DNA from: Bhargavaea beijingensis
GTDB taxonomy: Bacteria; Bacillota; Bacilli; Bacillales_A; Planococcaceae
DNA: 64,000 nucleotides
Assembly (NCBI RefSeq): GCF_900101985.1
Contig: NZ_FNAR01000013.1
Location: forward strand, 1 to 64,000
Reading direction: 5' to 3'
The position numbers and the translations under genes were made by a program. Shown here in pieces: positions 7,779 to 18,466 of this stretch. The notes below the pieces were generated by a model. It was given only the letters and a program-made list of their open reading frames with translations. It was not told the origin of the DNA and did not search any database. How positions within the stretch are numbered: position 1 is the stretch's first letter; each line of letters starts with the position of its first letter.

Positions 7779-10364
7779 TTACGATTTCACGAAAATCAAT
7801 TTACCGGTCTGGATGATGACGAAAGGCACAAATGCCAGCCCATAGATTATAGACAACTGTTCCTTGTCCAGCGCAGCCGCATTAAACAGGCCGAACGTCA
7901 GCACAAGATTCAGCAAGATCACGCCGATCAGAAAAGCAATCCAGCAGGCAATATTGGAAAATAGGCCGATCCTGAATATAGACTCTTTTGAGCGGCAGTT
8001 GAAACCATGAAGCAGTCTTGCCAGGCACAGCGTTGCAAATGCCATCGTGGTGGCTACAGCGGGATTTTCCGCAGACAGCCCATACCGGAAAGCGATGATG
8101 GTGACAGAGGCAATCAGCAGGCCTTCCAAGGTGATTTGCCCGATATCCCGCTTGCTGAACAAGCCTTCATCCTTGTCTCTAGGTTTTTCTTTCATCACTT
8201 TTTTGCTGTGCGGTTCCAGTCCGATGGCAATGGCCGGCAAGCTGTCCGTCAAAAGGTTGATGAACAGCAGGTGAGCCGGCAGAAAAGGGACCGGAAGGGC
8301 GAGAAGGGAAGCATATATCACAACGAAAATCGCTCCCGCGTTACCGGATAATAAAAACTGAATGGCGTTTTTGATGTTGTGATACATGCTCCGCCCATTG
8401 GACACGGCTTTCACAATGGTTGAAAAATGATCATCAGTCAGAACCATGGATGAAGCATCCTTGGCCACTTCTGTGCCCGCCATCCCCATGGCAACCCCGA
8501 TATCCGCCTGTTTCAGGGCCGGGGCGTCATTGACACCGTCGCCGGTCATGGCGACGACGTTTCCTTTTTCCTGCCAAGCCCGGACAATCCTGATTTTATG
8601 TTCGGGAGAGACCCGTGCATAAACGGAAAACTGTTCGATCCGATTCCTTAATTCTTCATCGGCCAGTTTCTCAATGTCTTTTCCTTCAACCGCCTCGGAA
8701 GGATCGGTCAAAATCCCGATTTGCCCGGCAATGGCAATGGCTGTGATTTTATGGTCGCCCGTAATCATGACAGGTCTGATGCCGGCACGGACACAATCGG
8801 CCACCGCCTGCTCCGTTTCTTCCCTCGGGGGATCCATCATGGCGATCAGCCCCAGGAATGTCAGTCCCTCTTCTTGCGCCATGCCCGGTATGGTTGGAAC
8901 AATTTCTTTATAGGCAAGTGCAAGGACACGCAGGCCACCGTCCGCAAATGCATGGCCGGCCTGTCTGATGGATTCGATCTGCTGAAGGGTGAGGGTCCGG
9001 ATGCCGCTTGCCGTCTCTATGCTGCTGATTCTTGGAATCAGCACGTCCATTGCGCCTTTGGTGATCATCACCTGCTTATGGCCGATGCGGTGGATCGTCG
9101 ACATGAATTTCCTGCGCGAATCAAATGGAATCTCTCCAATACGCTGATTCCGCTCCCTCTCCGCAAGTTCGTCAAGCCCATATTGTTTTCCGATGTTGAC
9201 GAGAGCAATTTCTGTCGGGTCTCCGATTTCCTGTCCGCCTGCCGTCATGGCATCGTTGCACAGAAGGCCCATGCGCAGCAGCTTTTCATGGTGTTGGTTG
9301 CCCGGCTGCAATTGATCATGGCCAAAAACCTTTCCATCTGCGTAGAACTTCTGAACCGTCATTTTATTCTGGGTGAGCGTTCCGGTTTTATCTGAACAAA
9401 TGACAGAAATATTACCCAAGGTTTCTACCGCATGCAATTTCCGGATGATGGCATTTTCCTTTGCCATCTTCTGTGTCCCGAAAGCAAGGACGATTGTCAC
9501 AATTGAGCCCAGTGCCTCAGGAATGGCGGCAACAGCGAGGGAAACGGCAAACATGAATGAATCTGTCAATTCGCGTCCGCGGACCACATCCAACCCGAAA
9601 ACAATCAGGCAGATGACGGTGATTCCGATGGCCAGCACTTTCCCGAATTGATCCAGCCTTTCCTGAAGAGGCGTGCTTTTCTCCTTTGCGTGTTCAAGCA
9701 AATCTGCAATTTTTCCGATTTCGGTGTCCATGCCGATTGCCGTCACAACTGCTTTTCCCCTGCCTCCTGTGACAAAACTGCCCGAGAAGACCATGTCTTT
9801 CCTGTCACCCAGTGCGATATCGTCTGCTGATATGAACTTCTCGTTTTTTTCTGCCGGCAGTGATTCGCCGGTTAATGAGCTTTCATTCACTTGGAGGCTA
9901 TGGCTCTCCAAAATGCGGGCGTCCGCACAGATATAGTCCCCGGCATTGATGACCAGGATATCCCCTGTAACGACTTCCCGTGATGGAATCTGGACGACTT
10001 GGCCATTCCTCCAAACAGTTGCAGTGGGAGCCGCCAGTGCCTTCAGACTGCTTAATGATTTTTCCGCTTTGACATGCTGGACCGTACCGAGCGCCGCGTT
10101 CAGCAACACCACGGTCAGAATGACAATCGAGCTTTCGACTTCCCCCAGAAACGCGGAGATGACCGCCGCAATATTCAGGATGATGACCAGGAAATCCTTG
10201 AACTGATCAATGAATACAGCGCCGGCACCTTTGCGCTTTTCCTCCTGCAATTCGTTGAATCCTTCTTTTTTCCGTCTGATCGTGACCTCTTCATCTGATA
10301 ATCCCTGCCCGATCGCTTGAGGCTCGTCCAAGTTGGGCCTGACCGGTTTCAGCATGACATTCAT
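7779..10364 (-). CDS. Ca2+-transporting P-type ATPase (P2A, LMCA1-like)
   Basis: An 861-residue membrane pump. The actuator motif TGES is at 165-168, the M4 ion-site motif IPEAL at 281-285, the phosphorylated Asp325 sits in [10 protein letters not shown], and the hinge is [17 protein letters not shown]. About ten membrane helices are present, four of them C-terminal with [16 protein letters not shown] in M6. PEAL instead of PEGL in M4 is as I recall for Listeria LMCA1 and related Ca2+ pumps. Role: export of Ca2+ across the plasma membrane. The start ATG is preceded by GGAGGG. No metal sensor is adjacent except the MerR/TipAS gene downstream. Mn2+ transport is a possible alternative. Confidence 0.88.
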   Translation of the reverse strand: MNVMLKPVRPNLDEPQAIGQGLSDEEVTIRRKKEGFNELQEEKRKGAGAVFIDQFKDFLVIILNIAAVISAFLGEVESSIVILTVVLLNAALGTVQHVKAEKSLSSLKALAAPTATVWRNGQVVQIPSREVVTGDILVINAGDYICADARILESHSLQVNESSLTGESLPAEKNEKFISADDIALGDRKDMVFSGSFVTGGRGKAVVTAIGMDTEIGKIADLLEHAKEKSTPLQERLDQFGKVLAIGITVICLIVFGLDVVRGRELTDSFMFAVSLAVAAIPEALGSIVTIVLAFGTQKMAKENAIIRKLHAVETLGNISVICSDKTGTLTQNKMTVQKFYADGKVFGHDQLQPGNQHHEKLLRMGLLCNDAMTAGGQEIGDPTEIALVNIGKQYGLDELAERERNQRIGEIPFDSRRKFMSTIHRIGHKQVMITKGAMDVLIPRISSIETASGIRTLTLQQIESIRQAGHAFADGGLRVLALAYKEIVPTIPGMAQEEGLTFLGLIAMMDPPREETEQAVADCVRAGIRPVMITGDHKITAIAIAGQIGILTDPSEAVEGKDIEKLADEELRNRIEQFSVYARVSPEHKIRIVRAWQEKGNVVAMTGDGVNDAPALKQADIGVAMGMAGTEVAKDASSMVLTDDHFSTIVKAVSNGRSMYHNIKNAIQFLLSGNAGAIFVVIYASLLALPVPFLPAHLLFINLLTDSLPAIAIGLEPHSKKVMKEKPRDKDEGLFSKRDIGQITLEGLLIASVTIIAFRYGLSAENPAVATTMAFATLCLARLLHGFNCRSKESIFRIGLFSNIACWIAFLIGVILLNLVLTFGLFNAAALDKEQLSIIYGLAFVPFVIIQTGKLIFVKS

Positions 10365-10534
10365 GCAGTGATCCCTCCATCATTTATGCTATATCTCATG
10401 CGGCGGACAAGTTCTTCTACATGATGAAGGTATGCGGGACATGTCTGGTCCATGCGGTTTCTGCCTGCATTCCGGGGCATCGGTTTTTCCCGGGCCCATA
10501 AGAGGCTATACTTGTACCAGGAAGGAGTGGGAAC

Positions 10535-12592
10535 ATGAGCGACTATGAACATACAAACCGGTTAATCCACGAGAAATCCCCCTATCTTCTTCAGCATGCC
10601 CATAACCCGGTCGACTGGTATCCATGGGGGGAAGAAGCTTTCCGGAGAGCGAAGGAAGAAAACAAACCGGTCTTCGTTTCAATCGGCTATTCCACCTGCC
10701 ATTGGTGCCATGTAATGGCCCATGAATCGTTCGAAGACGAGGAAGTCGCGGAACTGATCAACCGATACTTCATCCCTGTCAAAGTTGACCGTGAGGAAAG
10801 GCCGGACATCGACGCCATCTATATGGATGCCTGCATGAAGCTGACCGGCCAGGGCGGATGGCCGCTGAACGCCTTTCTCACCCCCGACCAGAAGCCTTTC
10901 TATGTCGGCACCTACTTCCCGAAAACGGGCAAGTACGGACGTCCGGGCATGATGGACGTCCTCCCGCAACTGCATGACGTTTATACGAATGATCCGCAGC
11001 GGATCAAAGAGATCGGTAACCGGATGAAGGAGGCGCTCGAAGTCAGGGCAGAACCCGGCAACGGGGAAATTCCGTCCTCTACCCTCCACCAGGCGTTCGG
11101 CCAGCTCGCGAGACTGTATGATGGTGTCTACGGAGGATTCGGCGGCGCTCCGAAATTCCCTTCGCCCCATCAGTTGCTTTACCTGTTCCGGTATTACAAA
11201 TGGCATGGTGAGCCGCTGGCCTTCGAGATGGCGGACCGGACGCTGGATGCGATGGCTTCAGGCGGAATCTATGATCAGATCGGCTCGGGCTTTGCCCGTT
11301 ATTCTGTCGATGAACACTGGCTCGTCCCCCATTTCGAGAAAATGCTGTACGATCAGGCGATGCTCATGCTGGCGTATACGGAAGCTTTCCAGATTTCCGG
11401 AGACGCCCGCTATTCCGGAATCGTAAAAGATTTGTTCCGGTTCATCAGACGTGAAATGACCCATCCGGAGGGAGGTTTCTACTCTGCGCTGGATGCTGAC
11501 AGCGAGGGTGCGGAAGGCACCTATTACCTGTGGACGGAAGAGGAAGTTTACGCCGTATTGGATGAAAACGAAGCCGAAATCGTCTGTGCGGTATATGACA
11601 TCACGCCGGGCGGTAATTTTGAGGGCAAAAGCATACCGAACATGGTCGGCCTTGATATAGACGCCGTCACCGGGGAATTCGGCATCTCTGAAGAAGAAAT
11701 GGATCGCATCCTGGACGAAGCCCTTCCGAAGATGCTGGCTTACCGGGAAGCGAGGGTCTATCCGCATCTGGATGATAAAGTCCTCACTTCTTGGAACGGC
11801 CTGATGATCGCGGCCCTCGCCAAAGCAGGTGCTGCATTTTCCGATTCCGGCATGATCGAGACCGCAAAGCGGGCAGCCGATTTCATAACCGGAAACCTGG
11901 ATGCCGGCGACCACCTTTTCGCCAGATGGCGCGAAGGGGAAGCCCGGTTCCATGCTTATCTGGATGACTATGCTTACCTGATCTGGGGGCAGCTTGAGCT
12001 GCACCAGGCAACAGGGGATGACCGGTTTGCGGAGGAAGCCGTGCGCCTTGCAGGCATTCTGGAAGACCGTTTTGCAGGCGGTCCGGGAGCATTCTTCTTT
12101 ACCGACCGGGAAGGTGAATCCCTTCTTACTAGAAACAAAGATATACTAGACGGTGCATTGCCTTCAGGCAATGGCATTGCGGCCATGCAATTATGGAGGC
12201 TCGGCAAGCTGACGGCAGACGACCGATGGATCCGGCGGGCGGAAGAAATCATGGCGGAATTCGCGGGAGAAGCGGGCCAATATCCGAACGGCACGCTCAG
12301 CCTCCTGATGGCGCGAATGGCGTTCGAATCCGGCGGGCGTGAAATTGTTGTGACCGGAAGCCGGCCGGATGACCGCGCGGAACTGCTCTGTCAGTTCCGG
12401 GAAACTTTCCTGCCGTTTGATGTCTGGACAGAACCTTCGGATGGCCGCGGCCCGCTTTCCGGCCTGACATCAGGCAAAACGGACAACAGCCACCCGCTGA
12501 CCGCTTTTGTCTGCGAAAATAACGTGTGCCATGCCCCTGTCCATGGTCCTGGAGAAATCAAGGTCGCACTGGGTCTGAACGCGGCTCCATGA
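10535..12592 (+). CDS. DUF255 protein, thioredoxin-fold plus six-hairpin domain (YyaL/SPATA20 family)
   Basis: 685 residues. The N-terminal 150 or so residues form a thioredoxin-like domain beginning [20 protein letters not shown] with a CHWC redox motif (Cys55, Cys58). The remainder is an alpha/alpha barrel like that of six-hairpin glycosidases and epimerases (for example [33 protein letters not shown]). The family is widespread from bacteria to mammals, and its biochemical role is not established. The start ATG follows AGGAG. The stop codon overlaps the start of the next gene by four bases (ATGA), so the two are translationally coupled. Confidence 0.9.
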   Translation: MSDYEHTNRLIHEKSPYLLQHAHNPVDWYPWGEEAFRRAKEENKPVFVSIGYSTCHWCHVMAHESFEDEEVAELINRYFIPVKVDREERPDIDAIYMDACMKLTGQGGWPLNAFLTPDQKPFYVGTYFPKTGKYGRPGMMDVLPQLHDVYTNDPQRIKEIGNRMKEALEVRAEPGNGEIPSSTLHQAFGQLARLYDGVYGGFGGAPKFPSPHQLLYLFRYYKWHGEPLAFEMADRTLDAMASGGIYDQIGSGFARYSVDEHWLVPHFEKMLYDQAMLMLAYTEAFQISGDARYSGIVKDLFRFIRREMTHPEGGFYSALDADSEGAEGTYYLWTEEEVYAVLDENEAEIVCAVYDITPGGNFEGKSIPNMVGLDIDAVTGEFGISEEEMDRILDEALPKMLAYREARVYPHLDDKVLTSWNGLMIAALAKAGAAFSDSGMIETAKRAADFITGNLDAGDHLFARWREGEARFHAYLDDYAYLIWGQLELHQATGDDRFAEEAVRLAGILEDRFAGGPGAFFFTDREGESLLTRNKDILDGALPSGNGIAAMQLWRLGKLTADDRWIRRAEEIMAEFAGEAGQYPNGTLSLLMARMAFESGGREIVVTGSRPDDRAELLCQFRETFLPFDVWTEPSDGRGPLSGLTSGKTDNSHPLTAFVCENNVCHAPVHGPGEIKVALGLNAAP

Positions 12593-13089
12593 AAAGTGTC
12601 ATCTTGGGCGACACCCATATGCCTCGCATGGCCAAAGCCTTGCCTCCCATGCTCATCGCAGAGCTTAAGACCGCAGACAGGATCATCCATACCGGCGATT
12701 GGCAGACAATGGAGGTTTACAACGAACTAAAAAACTTTGCTCCTGTGGACGGCGTCTACGGAAATGCAGATTCCCAAGAAATCAGAGACCGGTTCGGCAG
12801 AGAGAAATGTTTTGATTTTGACGGCACTGCCGTCTCCCTCGTCCACGGTGACGGAAAGGGCAAGACGACACCCCTCCGTGCATTGGAGACGTTCAGGGAC
12901 GAACAGCCGGATATTATTTTGTTCGGCCATTCCCATATCCCCTATCACGGAAAGCATGGTGAAATCGTCCTGTTCAATCCAGGCTCTCCGACAGACAAGC
13001 GGCGGCAGCCGGAATACTCCTTCGGCATCCTTGAGACAACGAAAAGCGGATTTTCCCTTCGGCATGTTTTTTACACCAGCAAAATGTAA
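12589..13089 (+). CDS. Metallophosphoesterase, YfcE/MJ0936 family
   Basis: 166 residues of calcineurin-like phosphoesterase fold. Metal-binding signatures are GDTHMP (residues 7-12), HTGDW, GNAD and the C-terminal GHSH. The size matches small phosphodiesterases of the YfcE/YsnB group. The start at 12589 overlaps the stop of the DUF255 gene; the in-frame region before it lies within that gene and lacks family similarity. Physiological substrate unknown. Cytosolic. Confidence 0.88.
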   Translation: MKSVILGDTHMPRMAKALPPMLIAELKTADRIIHTGDWQTMEVYNELKNFAPVDGVYGNADSQEIRDRFGREKCFDFDGTAVSLVHGDGKGKTTPLRALETFRDEQPDIILFGHSHIPYHGKHGEIVLFNPGSPTDKRRQPEYSFGILETTKSGFSLRHVFYTSKM

Positions 13090-13120
13090 AGCCCGGAAGA
13101 CTCAACATCTTCCGGGCTTT
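13088..13120. terminator. Bidirectional terminator between convergent genes
   Basis: AAAGCCCGGAAGA (13088-13100) and TCTTCCGGGCTTT (13108-13120) form a 13-bp perfect stem. It serves the phosphoesterase on the plus strand and the histidine phosphatase on the minus strand. T-runs are modest. Confidence 0.75.
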
Positions 13121-13127
13121 ACGTGTT

Positions 13128-13709
13128 TTAGGCATTCAGGTGCTTCGTGCAGTTATAGAGCGTGCACAGATTCCGGTCTTCATGCATTTCCACGACCGTC
13201 ACTGATGTATTCAGGATTCGGTCCGACAGTTCCTGATCGGGAACGATCTCCTGAAGCAGCCGCCTGATAAACCCACCGTGCGAAACAAGTAACACATTGT
13301 TTTCAGGGCGCTGCCTGATTTCCTCAAGAAGCGCCACTCCGCGTTCCACCATGTCTTCATCGGGCTCTATTCCGAGCGAAGGCAGCAGAGACCGCCATTC
13401 AGCGCCCCATTTCTCGATGCGATTCTGTTCTGTCGTCCCTTCCAGCTGACCGCCGTACACTTCCATCAGTCGCTCATCAGCAACAAGCGGGATGCCGGGA
13501 TTTGCTTCCCTGATGATTTCTGCTGTCCTGAGCGCGCGCTTCAGCGGACTGGCATAGATGATCTCCCAGTTTTCGCCCGCCAGTCGGACCGCCGCTTTTT
13601 CTGCTTCAGCAATGCCTTCCGGATCAAGCGGGATATCCGAATGCCCCTGCCATATCCGTTCTTTGTTCCACGCAGTCACACCGTGGCGGACAAATCCGAT
13701 CCGTTTCAT
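13128..13709 (-). CDS. Histidine phosphatase superfamily protein (phosphoglycerate-mutase-like)
   Basis: 193 residues starting MKRIGFVRHGVT, in which RHG carries the phospho-accepting His9. The other active-site elements are the ASPLKRALRTAE region, Glu in MEVYGGQLEG, and VSHGG near the C-terminus. The start ATG at 13709 is preceded by GGGAGGG. Such small proteins dephosphorylate varied substrates (phosphosugars, alpha-ribazole-P, nucleotides). Nothing nearby, such as cobalamin genes, points to one of them. Confidence 0.88.
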   Translation of the reverse strand: MKRIGFVRHGVTAWNKERIWQGHSDIPLDPEGIAEAEKAAVRLAGENWEIIYASPLKRALRTAEIIREANPGIPLVADERLMEVYGGQLEGTTEQNRIEKWGAEWRSLLPSLGIEPDEDMVERGVALLEEIRQRPENNVLLVSHGGFIRRLLQEIVPDQELSDRILNTSVTVVEMHEDRNLCTLYNCTKHLNA

Positions 13710-13785
13710 ACAATCCCTCCCCCGCCCGCTCACGGGCCGTTCTCTATTTATGTTTCGACCGGAAGAAGCAGAATCCTTCCCGCGA

Positions 13786-13812
13786 AATAAAAAGACCGCA
13801 TGATGCGGCCTT
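13786..13812 (-). terminator. Terminator of the EEP-domain gene
   Basis: On the minus strand GGCCGCAT and ATGCGGTC pair (one G-T), followed by TTTTTATTTC. Confidence 0.7.
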
Positions 13813-13827
13813 TGTTAAGGATACTCT

Positions 13828-14694
13828 TTAACCTATCATCTGCGCATGCAGCCTTTCCTGCGCTGTTGCGGGAATGACAAATTCCGCCTCAATCGGCATG
13901 TGATCGGATGCACTCGTTTCGATGACACGCGCATTGCGGATCTCCACCGCTCCCTTGGAGAAAAGGTAGTCTATCCTGGCTGCGGGCTCTGTGGTGCCGA
14001 TCCCGTCCTCATCTCGATAACGGCTCGGAAAAGTAAGCGACTCCCGGGGGCCGACACCAGCGAATGCATCCAAAAACCGCGACCGGACTTTTTGAATCTC
14101 CGGATGATCCGGAACCGCATTAAAATCTCCTGCAATCACTGCCGGGAAAATCGTATTTTCCGCAATTTCAATCAGGTCCAGGATATTTGACCGAATACCT
14201 TCCTCATCCAACGACAGATGGGTATTGAACAAACTGAGATAAGTTCCGCCGATTTCAATGACCGTTTCCAGGACCCCTCTCGGTTCCGCATCGTCCGGAG
14301 GTTTCTCAATATCCCGGTAAGGATGGTTGATTGCATAGTTAATCGGAAAACGGCTGAGTACCGCATTGCCGAATTTCCTGGCCGGCTGTCGGGGGGTAAG
14401 CGGCGGCTTGACCAGATTCGGCCCGTAGCTGTAGGACATGTCCAGCATGGCGGCAAGGCGTGCGGCCTGGTCTTCATAGCCGCTCCGGCCGGAATAATGG
14501 CTGTCCACTTCCTGAAGGGCGATGATGTCGGCTCCGGCTGATTCAATCACCCTGGCGATCCGTTCCAGATCGACCTTGCCGTCCATGCCCCGGCCATGGG
14601 CTATATTGTAGGACATAATGCTCACCGCACTTACAGTACGCGCTTCTTTCACTGCCATCCGCTCACCCATCGACATTGCCGGTTTTCCTGTCAT
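13828..14694 (-). CDS. Endonuclease/exonuclease/phosphatase (EEP) family hydrolase
   Basis: 288 residues. EEP signatures are IMSYNIAHGRG, IIALQEVD (metal-binding Glu), LFNTHLS, VIAGDFNAVPDHPEI (Asp/Asn pair) and the C-terminal SASDHMPIEAEF (catalytic Asp-His). There is no signal peptide, so it is likely cytosolic. The start ATG at 14694 follows AAAGGAGA; the frame extends 23 codons further upstream without a ribosome site. The family includes nucleases, sphingomyelinases and inositol phosphatases, and the substrate cannot be chosen from sequence. Confidence 0.85.
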   Translation of the reverse strand: MTGKPAMSMGERMAVKEARTVSAVSIMSYNIAHGRGMDGKVDLERIARVIESAGADIIALQEVDSHYSGRSGYEDQAARLAAMLDMSYSYGPNLVKPPLTPRQPARKFGNAVLSRFPINYAINHPYRDIEKPPDDAEPRGVLETVIEIGGTYLSLFNTHLSLDEEGIRSNILDLIEIAENTIFPAVIAGDFNAVPDHPEIQKVRSRFLDAFAGVGPRESLTFPSRYRDEDGIGTTEPAARIDYLFSKGAVEIRNARVIETSASDHMPIEAEFVIPATAQERLHAQMIG

Positions 14695-14899
14695 GAAATC
14701 TCTCCTTTGCGTGGTTTCTCTGACCGGGAAAATTGCTGGCTGTTCCCTACTTACTTTAGCCACACAACGTTATGAGAGTGTAAGAGCCGTGTTAAAGTTT
14801 GTAAAGTTGGTCTGGCCGTGTCCGGTCTTCCGGATGATCCGGGTGTGAAACAAACGCGCTGAGGGCAGGATGAACTTAAACGAAAAAGGTGGCCGGGCA

Positions 14900-15202
14900 A
14901 TGAAAACCGATTCTCTCAAGCATCCATCCATTCTCCTGCTGCTTCTTTCCGCGGCTGACACTTATCTGACGCTCACCGGAATTGAAGGCGGATATATCCG
15001 GGAGGCCAATCCCATCATGAGCGCCATTTTGGAACGGGAGCCTGCCTATTTCTTTGCGGTGAAGCTGTCCCTTCCCGCAATCCTGGTCGCCCTGTCCCAT
15101 GTGATCGGCGAATCGGGGCCAATCCGGGTTCTAATGAATGCGGCCCTCACCGTTTATGTCACCGTCTTCTTATTGCATGCAGCCTGGATCTTCCTGATCT
15201 GA
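14900..15202 (+). CDS. Small membrane protein, DUF5658-like
   Basis: 100 residues with three to four hydrophobic helices. The region DTYLTLTGIEGGYIREANPI resembles the conserved D-x3-T-x4-G...E-x-NP-x-(M/L) motif of DUF5658 proteins, whose function is unknown. I prefer the ATG at 14900, behind AGGTGG at good spacing and directly before the first helix. An upstream in-frame ATG at 14870 would add ten polar residues. Its 3' end overlaps the convergent helD gene by 33 bases. Confidence 0.75.
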   Translation: MKTDSLKHPSILLLLLSAADTYLTLTGIEGGYIREANPIMSAILEREPAYFFAVKLSLPAILVALSHVIGESGPIRVLMNAALTVYVTVFLLHAAWIFLI

Positions 15203-17431
15203 GCAGCAGCCCAGAAACAAGCTGAAATCACCGATCAGATGCAGTTCATGCATCGGCCTGGTCATCGCCACGTACAGGAGCTTCCGATCCAATTCAAAAT
15301 CTCTGAACGGATCATCGAATGCCGCAATCATCACCGCATCAAACTCGAGCCCCTTTGCGAGATGGACAGGAATCACAAGCAGCCGTCCGGACTCCGGTAC
15401 GGATCCTTGATCTATCAGCATCGCGTCATGATCCAAACCAGAGAATCCGTCAACCATCTTCTCGGCCTCCCGCAATGTCTTCGTGATCAAAGCGACCGAC
15501 CGGTGGCCTTTGGCCCGGATCGCCCCGTAAAGTTTATATACCTCACCGGGATTGAACCTTTCCGCCCGGTGTACTTCAGGGTCCGGTCCATGCCGGACAA
15601 CCGGTTCGACGAGCGGAAGCTCATCAGCAAAACGTCCCAGCACGTTGTTTGCTGCTTCCATGATTTCCGCGGTCGTCCGGTAGCTTTTCTGGAGTGTCCG
15701 GAAGGCTGCCCGCGGAAACAGGTTCCGAACCCCATCCCAGTCACTGATCGACCGGTATGAATGGATTCCCTGGGCCAGATCCCCTACAATGGTGAACATG
15801 TCGGTATCCAGTGCATCGCGGAGAACAGCCAGCTGGAACGTGCTATAGTCCTGTGCTTCATCGATAAACACCGCGCGGAACTTCCATTGATCTGAAATTC
15901 CTATCAGTCGGGCTTGCAGATAAAGCAGTGCCGCAAGATCTTCGGTTTCCCACCTTTCTATCCCTGCCTTCCGTAAAAACGCCTGCTTTTCAGCTTCCGT
16001 CCAAGCAAAGGCGGTTTGCTGGATGAGCCCTTTATCCGTACACCAACTGCGGTACAGCTTTTTGATATTGTATGCAGGAAAGCGCATCATATAGGCTGCC
16101 GCCGTCTTCTTTCCCTCCCGCTCAATAGTGGGAAGCCGGATATCCCGTTCATCGATCAGACGGGTGGTCTGTTCACGCCGGCGCCGGTCATCCCGGATGC
16201 CGAATAACGCCTTGTCCAGCGCCTGCTCGTAGCGGGAAGTCAGCACGGACAGGATTTCTTTCCGCTTTCTTGCCGTCTCTGTCTTGAGAATGCCTGCTAT
16301 CCGGTCCAGGCGTTTCTGCAGTGGCAGGTAGCTGAATTCCTTGAGGAAAAGCCGCCTGAGCCGCTCTTTTTTGATAATCCGAAACTTCTCGATATACACA
16401 TCTTCAAACAGGCCGGCTGTTTCTTTCTCGATTTGGGCGACGTACCTGTCAAGGGCATCACGAAAGGCAAGTGACCCTTTCAGCCGCGAGAGAAGAAGGG
16501 TTGCCTCGTCCACTTCGCTTCCCGTTGCAAGCTGCTCCAGTCTCCTGTTCGAATCCTCCATTCTCAGCTTCAGGCCGGTCGCACCGAGTACGAATGCTTC
16601 AAAAGTGGTCTGCCTGATCTTATCGACGCCGAGCTCAGGCAGGACTTCCGAAATATAGCCGACGAACAATTCACTCGGCGCCAGGATCATCAGTTTCTCC
16701 GGAGCAAAGTTCCCGCCCATCGTATAAAGAAAATAGGAGATGCGGTGAAGCGCAATCGTCGTTTTTCCGCTGCCTGCCGCTCCCTGAACGATGATCGGCC
16801 GCTTCAGGTTGGCGCGGATGATTTCATTTTGCTCTTTCTGGATGGTTGAAACGATTTCCGTCAGCCGGACGTCCGCTTTTCCGGACAGTGCCTCTTGAAG
16901 AAGTTCGTCGTTTGTCGTCAGGTCGACATCCCGGATATCCATAAGCTGGCCGCCTTCGATCTTGTACTGGCGCTTGGCATACAGTCGGCCCCGGTTTTCT
17001 TCTCCGTTCACTTCGTAGTTGACCTCTCCGATGCGGCCGTCATAATAGACGTTCGCGACAGGCGAGCGCCAGTCCACGATGACCGGTTCCTGGGTTTCCC
17101 TATGGAACAGCGAGGTCTTTCCGATATAGAGCAGTTCAGCCCCTTCTCCGTCTTTTCTGAAATGAATTCTGGCAAAGTAAGGCTTTTGCAGAACGGTTTC
17201 CAGCTCTTCCTTTCTTCCTGCAGCCATCTCGAAGAAACGGGCATTTGTCAGGATATTGATGTAGCTGAGACTGGAGTCCAGGTGCTCCAGGTCTCCCATG
17301 GACTGCCTGATATTCTCCCTTGATTTTGCCGCTTCCCGCTCAGTTTCACCGAGCAGCCTTTGCATATATTCCTTGGTGTATTCCAGCCGTTCCAATTCCT
17401 CCGCATAATCCGGATGATTGTTTGCCCCCAT
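15170..17431 (-). CDS. helD: HelD-type RNA polymerase-associated helicase (UvrD/PcrA-like)
   Basis: 753 residues. A long N-terminal coiled coil (about 1-75, YAEELERLEYTKEYMQRLLG) precedes a superfamily 1 core. Walker A is QGAAGSGKTTIALHR, Walker B is AVFIDEAQDY, and a later motif is SYRTTAEIM. This architecture is that of HelD, which binds RNA polymerase, enters its channels and recycles stalled or terminated complexes. The start is ATG 17431 with AGGGGGAG; a GTG five codons upstream is less likely. It is flanked by two small genes on the same strand with a 107-bp gap. Confidence 0.87.
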   Translation of the reverse strand: MGANNHPDYAEELERLEYTKEYMQRLLGETEREAAKSRENIRQSMGDLEHLDSSLSYINILTNARFFEMAAGRKEELETVLQKPYFARIHFRKDGEGAELLYIGKTSLFHRETQEPVIVDWRSPVANVYYDGRIGEVNYEVNGEENRGRLYAKRQYKIEGGQLMDIRDVDLTTNDELLQEALSGKADVRLTEIVSTIQKEQNEIIRANLKRPIIVQGAAGSGKTTIALHRISYFLYTMGGNFAPEKLMILAPSELFVGYISEVLPELGVDKIRQTTFEAFVLGATGLKLRMEDSNRRLEQLATGSEVDEATLLLSRLKGSLAFRDALDRYVAQIEKETAGLFEDVYIEKFRIIKKERLRRLFLKEFSYLPLQKRLDRIAGILKTETARKRKEILSVLTSRYEQALDKALFGIRDDRRRREQTTRLIDERDIRLPTIEREGKKTAAAYMMRFPAYNIKKLYRSWCTDKGLIQQTAFAWTEAEKQAFLRKAGIERWETEDLAALLYLQARLIGISDQWKFRAVFIDEAQDYSTFQLAVLRDALDTDMFTIVGDLAQGIHSYRSISDWDGVRNLFPRAAFRTLQKSYRTTAEIMEAANNVLGRFADELPLVEPVVRHGPDPEVHRAERFNPGEVYKLYGAIRAKGHRSVALITKTLREAEKMVDGFSGLDHDAMLIDQGSVPESGRLLVIPVHLAKGLEFDAVMIAAFDDPFRDFELDRKLLYVAMTRPMHELHLIGDFSLFLGCCSDQEDPGCMQ

Positions 17432-17538
17432 GGCACTCCCCCTCACACCCTTTGTCTTTGCAGAAAACAGGACAGCATTGTACCACTCTGATCAGGCCGC
17501 TTCAAGTACAGCTTACACGGAACCGACGGGCCCCGGAT

Positions 17539-17832
17539 TCACCGCTGTTCTGTCCTCTTGTACACCCTGCCATCGTCCGACCGCTCCATCAACCTATTAT
17601 CAACAAAAAACCTGCGGATTGTCGCAAAGTCCGGATGCGCACGTTTCAGGATTTCATTCACTTCCTGTTCACTGTAGGTTTTTCCTATTTCAAAGCGGTT
17701 TGCCAGGTGCTCGGCCACGATGAATTTCCTCTTCTCTTTCGAAGGAAATACATCCAGCGGTCCGTCCGGCCCCTGCCTGAACAAGTTTTTCAATGCCTGT
17801 TCACGTTCTTTATCTGAAACGTTAAAAGTCAT
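17539..17832 (-). CDS. DUF2087 domain protein
   Basis: 97 residues, all soluble. FPSKEKRKFIVAEHLANRFE and YSEQEVNEILKRAHPDFATI are typical of DUF2087, a small winged-helix-like domain found alone or fused to HTH regulators. The Arg/Lys-rich C-terminus suggests nucleic-acid contact, but this is inference. The ATG (17832) is preceded by GGGAGGAG, and its first bases overlap the stop of the upstream GNAT gene (ATGA), so the pair is co-translated. Confidence 0.8.
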   Translation of the reverse strand: MTFNVSDKEREQALKNLFRQGPDGPLDVFPSKEKRKFIVAEHLANRFEIGKTYSEQEVNEILKRAHPDFATIRRFFVDNRLMERSDDGRVYKRTEQR

Positions 17833-18353
17833 TTTTCTCCTCCCTCATCATCAAGAACATTCAGATCAGGCCATCCATAGACCCATTCCTCAAGCAGGTC
17901 ACCGCCAATTTCTATACGCTCTGTTCCGATCCGGATGCCGCCCAAAGCTTCATAAAAATAGCGTGATGGATTATTCCGGAGTACGCGAACGAGCATTGCT
18001 CCGAATCCCATATGATTCAGGGCAATGGCAACCTGCCTGACGAGCTCATGGCCGGCCCCCTGCCCCTGGCATTCCTTTAGAAGGTAAATGGCATACAGTT
18101 CCCCGTCATATCCCGGATAGTTGCCGGACCGTTCCCGTCCGCCATTGGCAAAACCGACAATGCCCCGCTCCTTTTCAGCAACAAATGCCTTGGTGTGAAA
18201 AATCCCTTTCTTCCAGCTCTCCTCCCGCTCCTCTATCTTCAGCGATTCCAGGTATTTATCAGAAACAATCCCCCGATAGGTGGTCTTCCAGCTTTCCACA
18301 TGAACTGCAGCCATTCCCCTCTCATCGCCTGCTTCAGCTCGTCTGACAATCAT
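17829..18353 (-). CDS. GNAT-family N-acetyltransferase
   Basis: 174 residues starting MIVRRAEAGDERGMAAVHVE, the usual GNAT beta1-alpha1. Acetyl-CoA binding motif A is ELYAIYLLKECQGQGAGHEL, and SRYFYEALGG matches motif B. The start ATG at 18353 follows AAGGGAG; the 39 upstream codons in frame are not family-like. Substrate unknown. Co-transcribed with the DUF2087 gene (4-base overlap). Confidence 0.88.
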   Translation of the reverse strand: MIVRRAEAGDERGMAAVHVESWKTTYRGIVSDKYLESLKIEEREESWKKGIFHTKAFVAEKERGIVGFANGGRERSGNYPGYDGELYAIYLLKECQGQGAGHELVRQVAIALNHMGFGAMLVRVLRNNPSRYFYEALGGIRIGTERIEIGGDLLEEWVYGWPDLNVLDDEGGEK

Positions 18354-18429
18354 CCCGTCACTCCCTTTTGCGGTTCCATTTTGATCTTCCTGGTTCCATG
18401 TTGTCAGTTTACCGCCCGTGCCGCAACAT

Positions 18430-18460
18430 GAAAAATGCCTGCCCGGAATACCGGGCAGGC
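18430..18460 (-). terminator. Terminator of the ba3 oxidase operon
   Basis: GCCTGCCCGG (18437-18446) and CCGGGCAGGC (18451-18460) form a perfect 10-bp stem. On the minus strand it is followed by ATTTTTCATG. It lies seven bases after the stop of the 28-residue ORF, which supports that ORF as the last gene of the operon. Confidence 0.85.
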
Positions 18461-18466
18461 TGCAAC

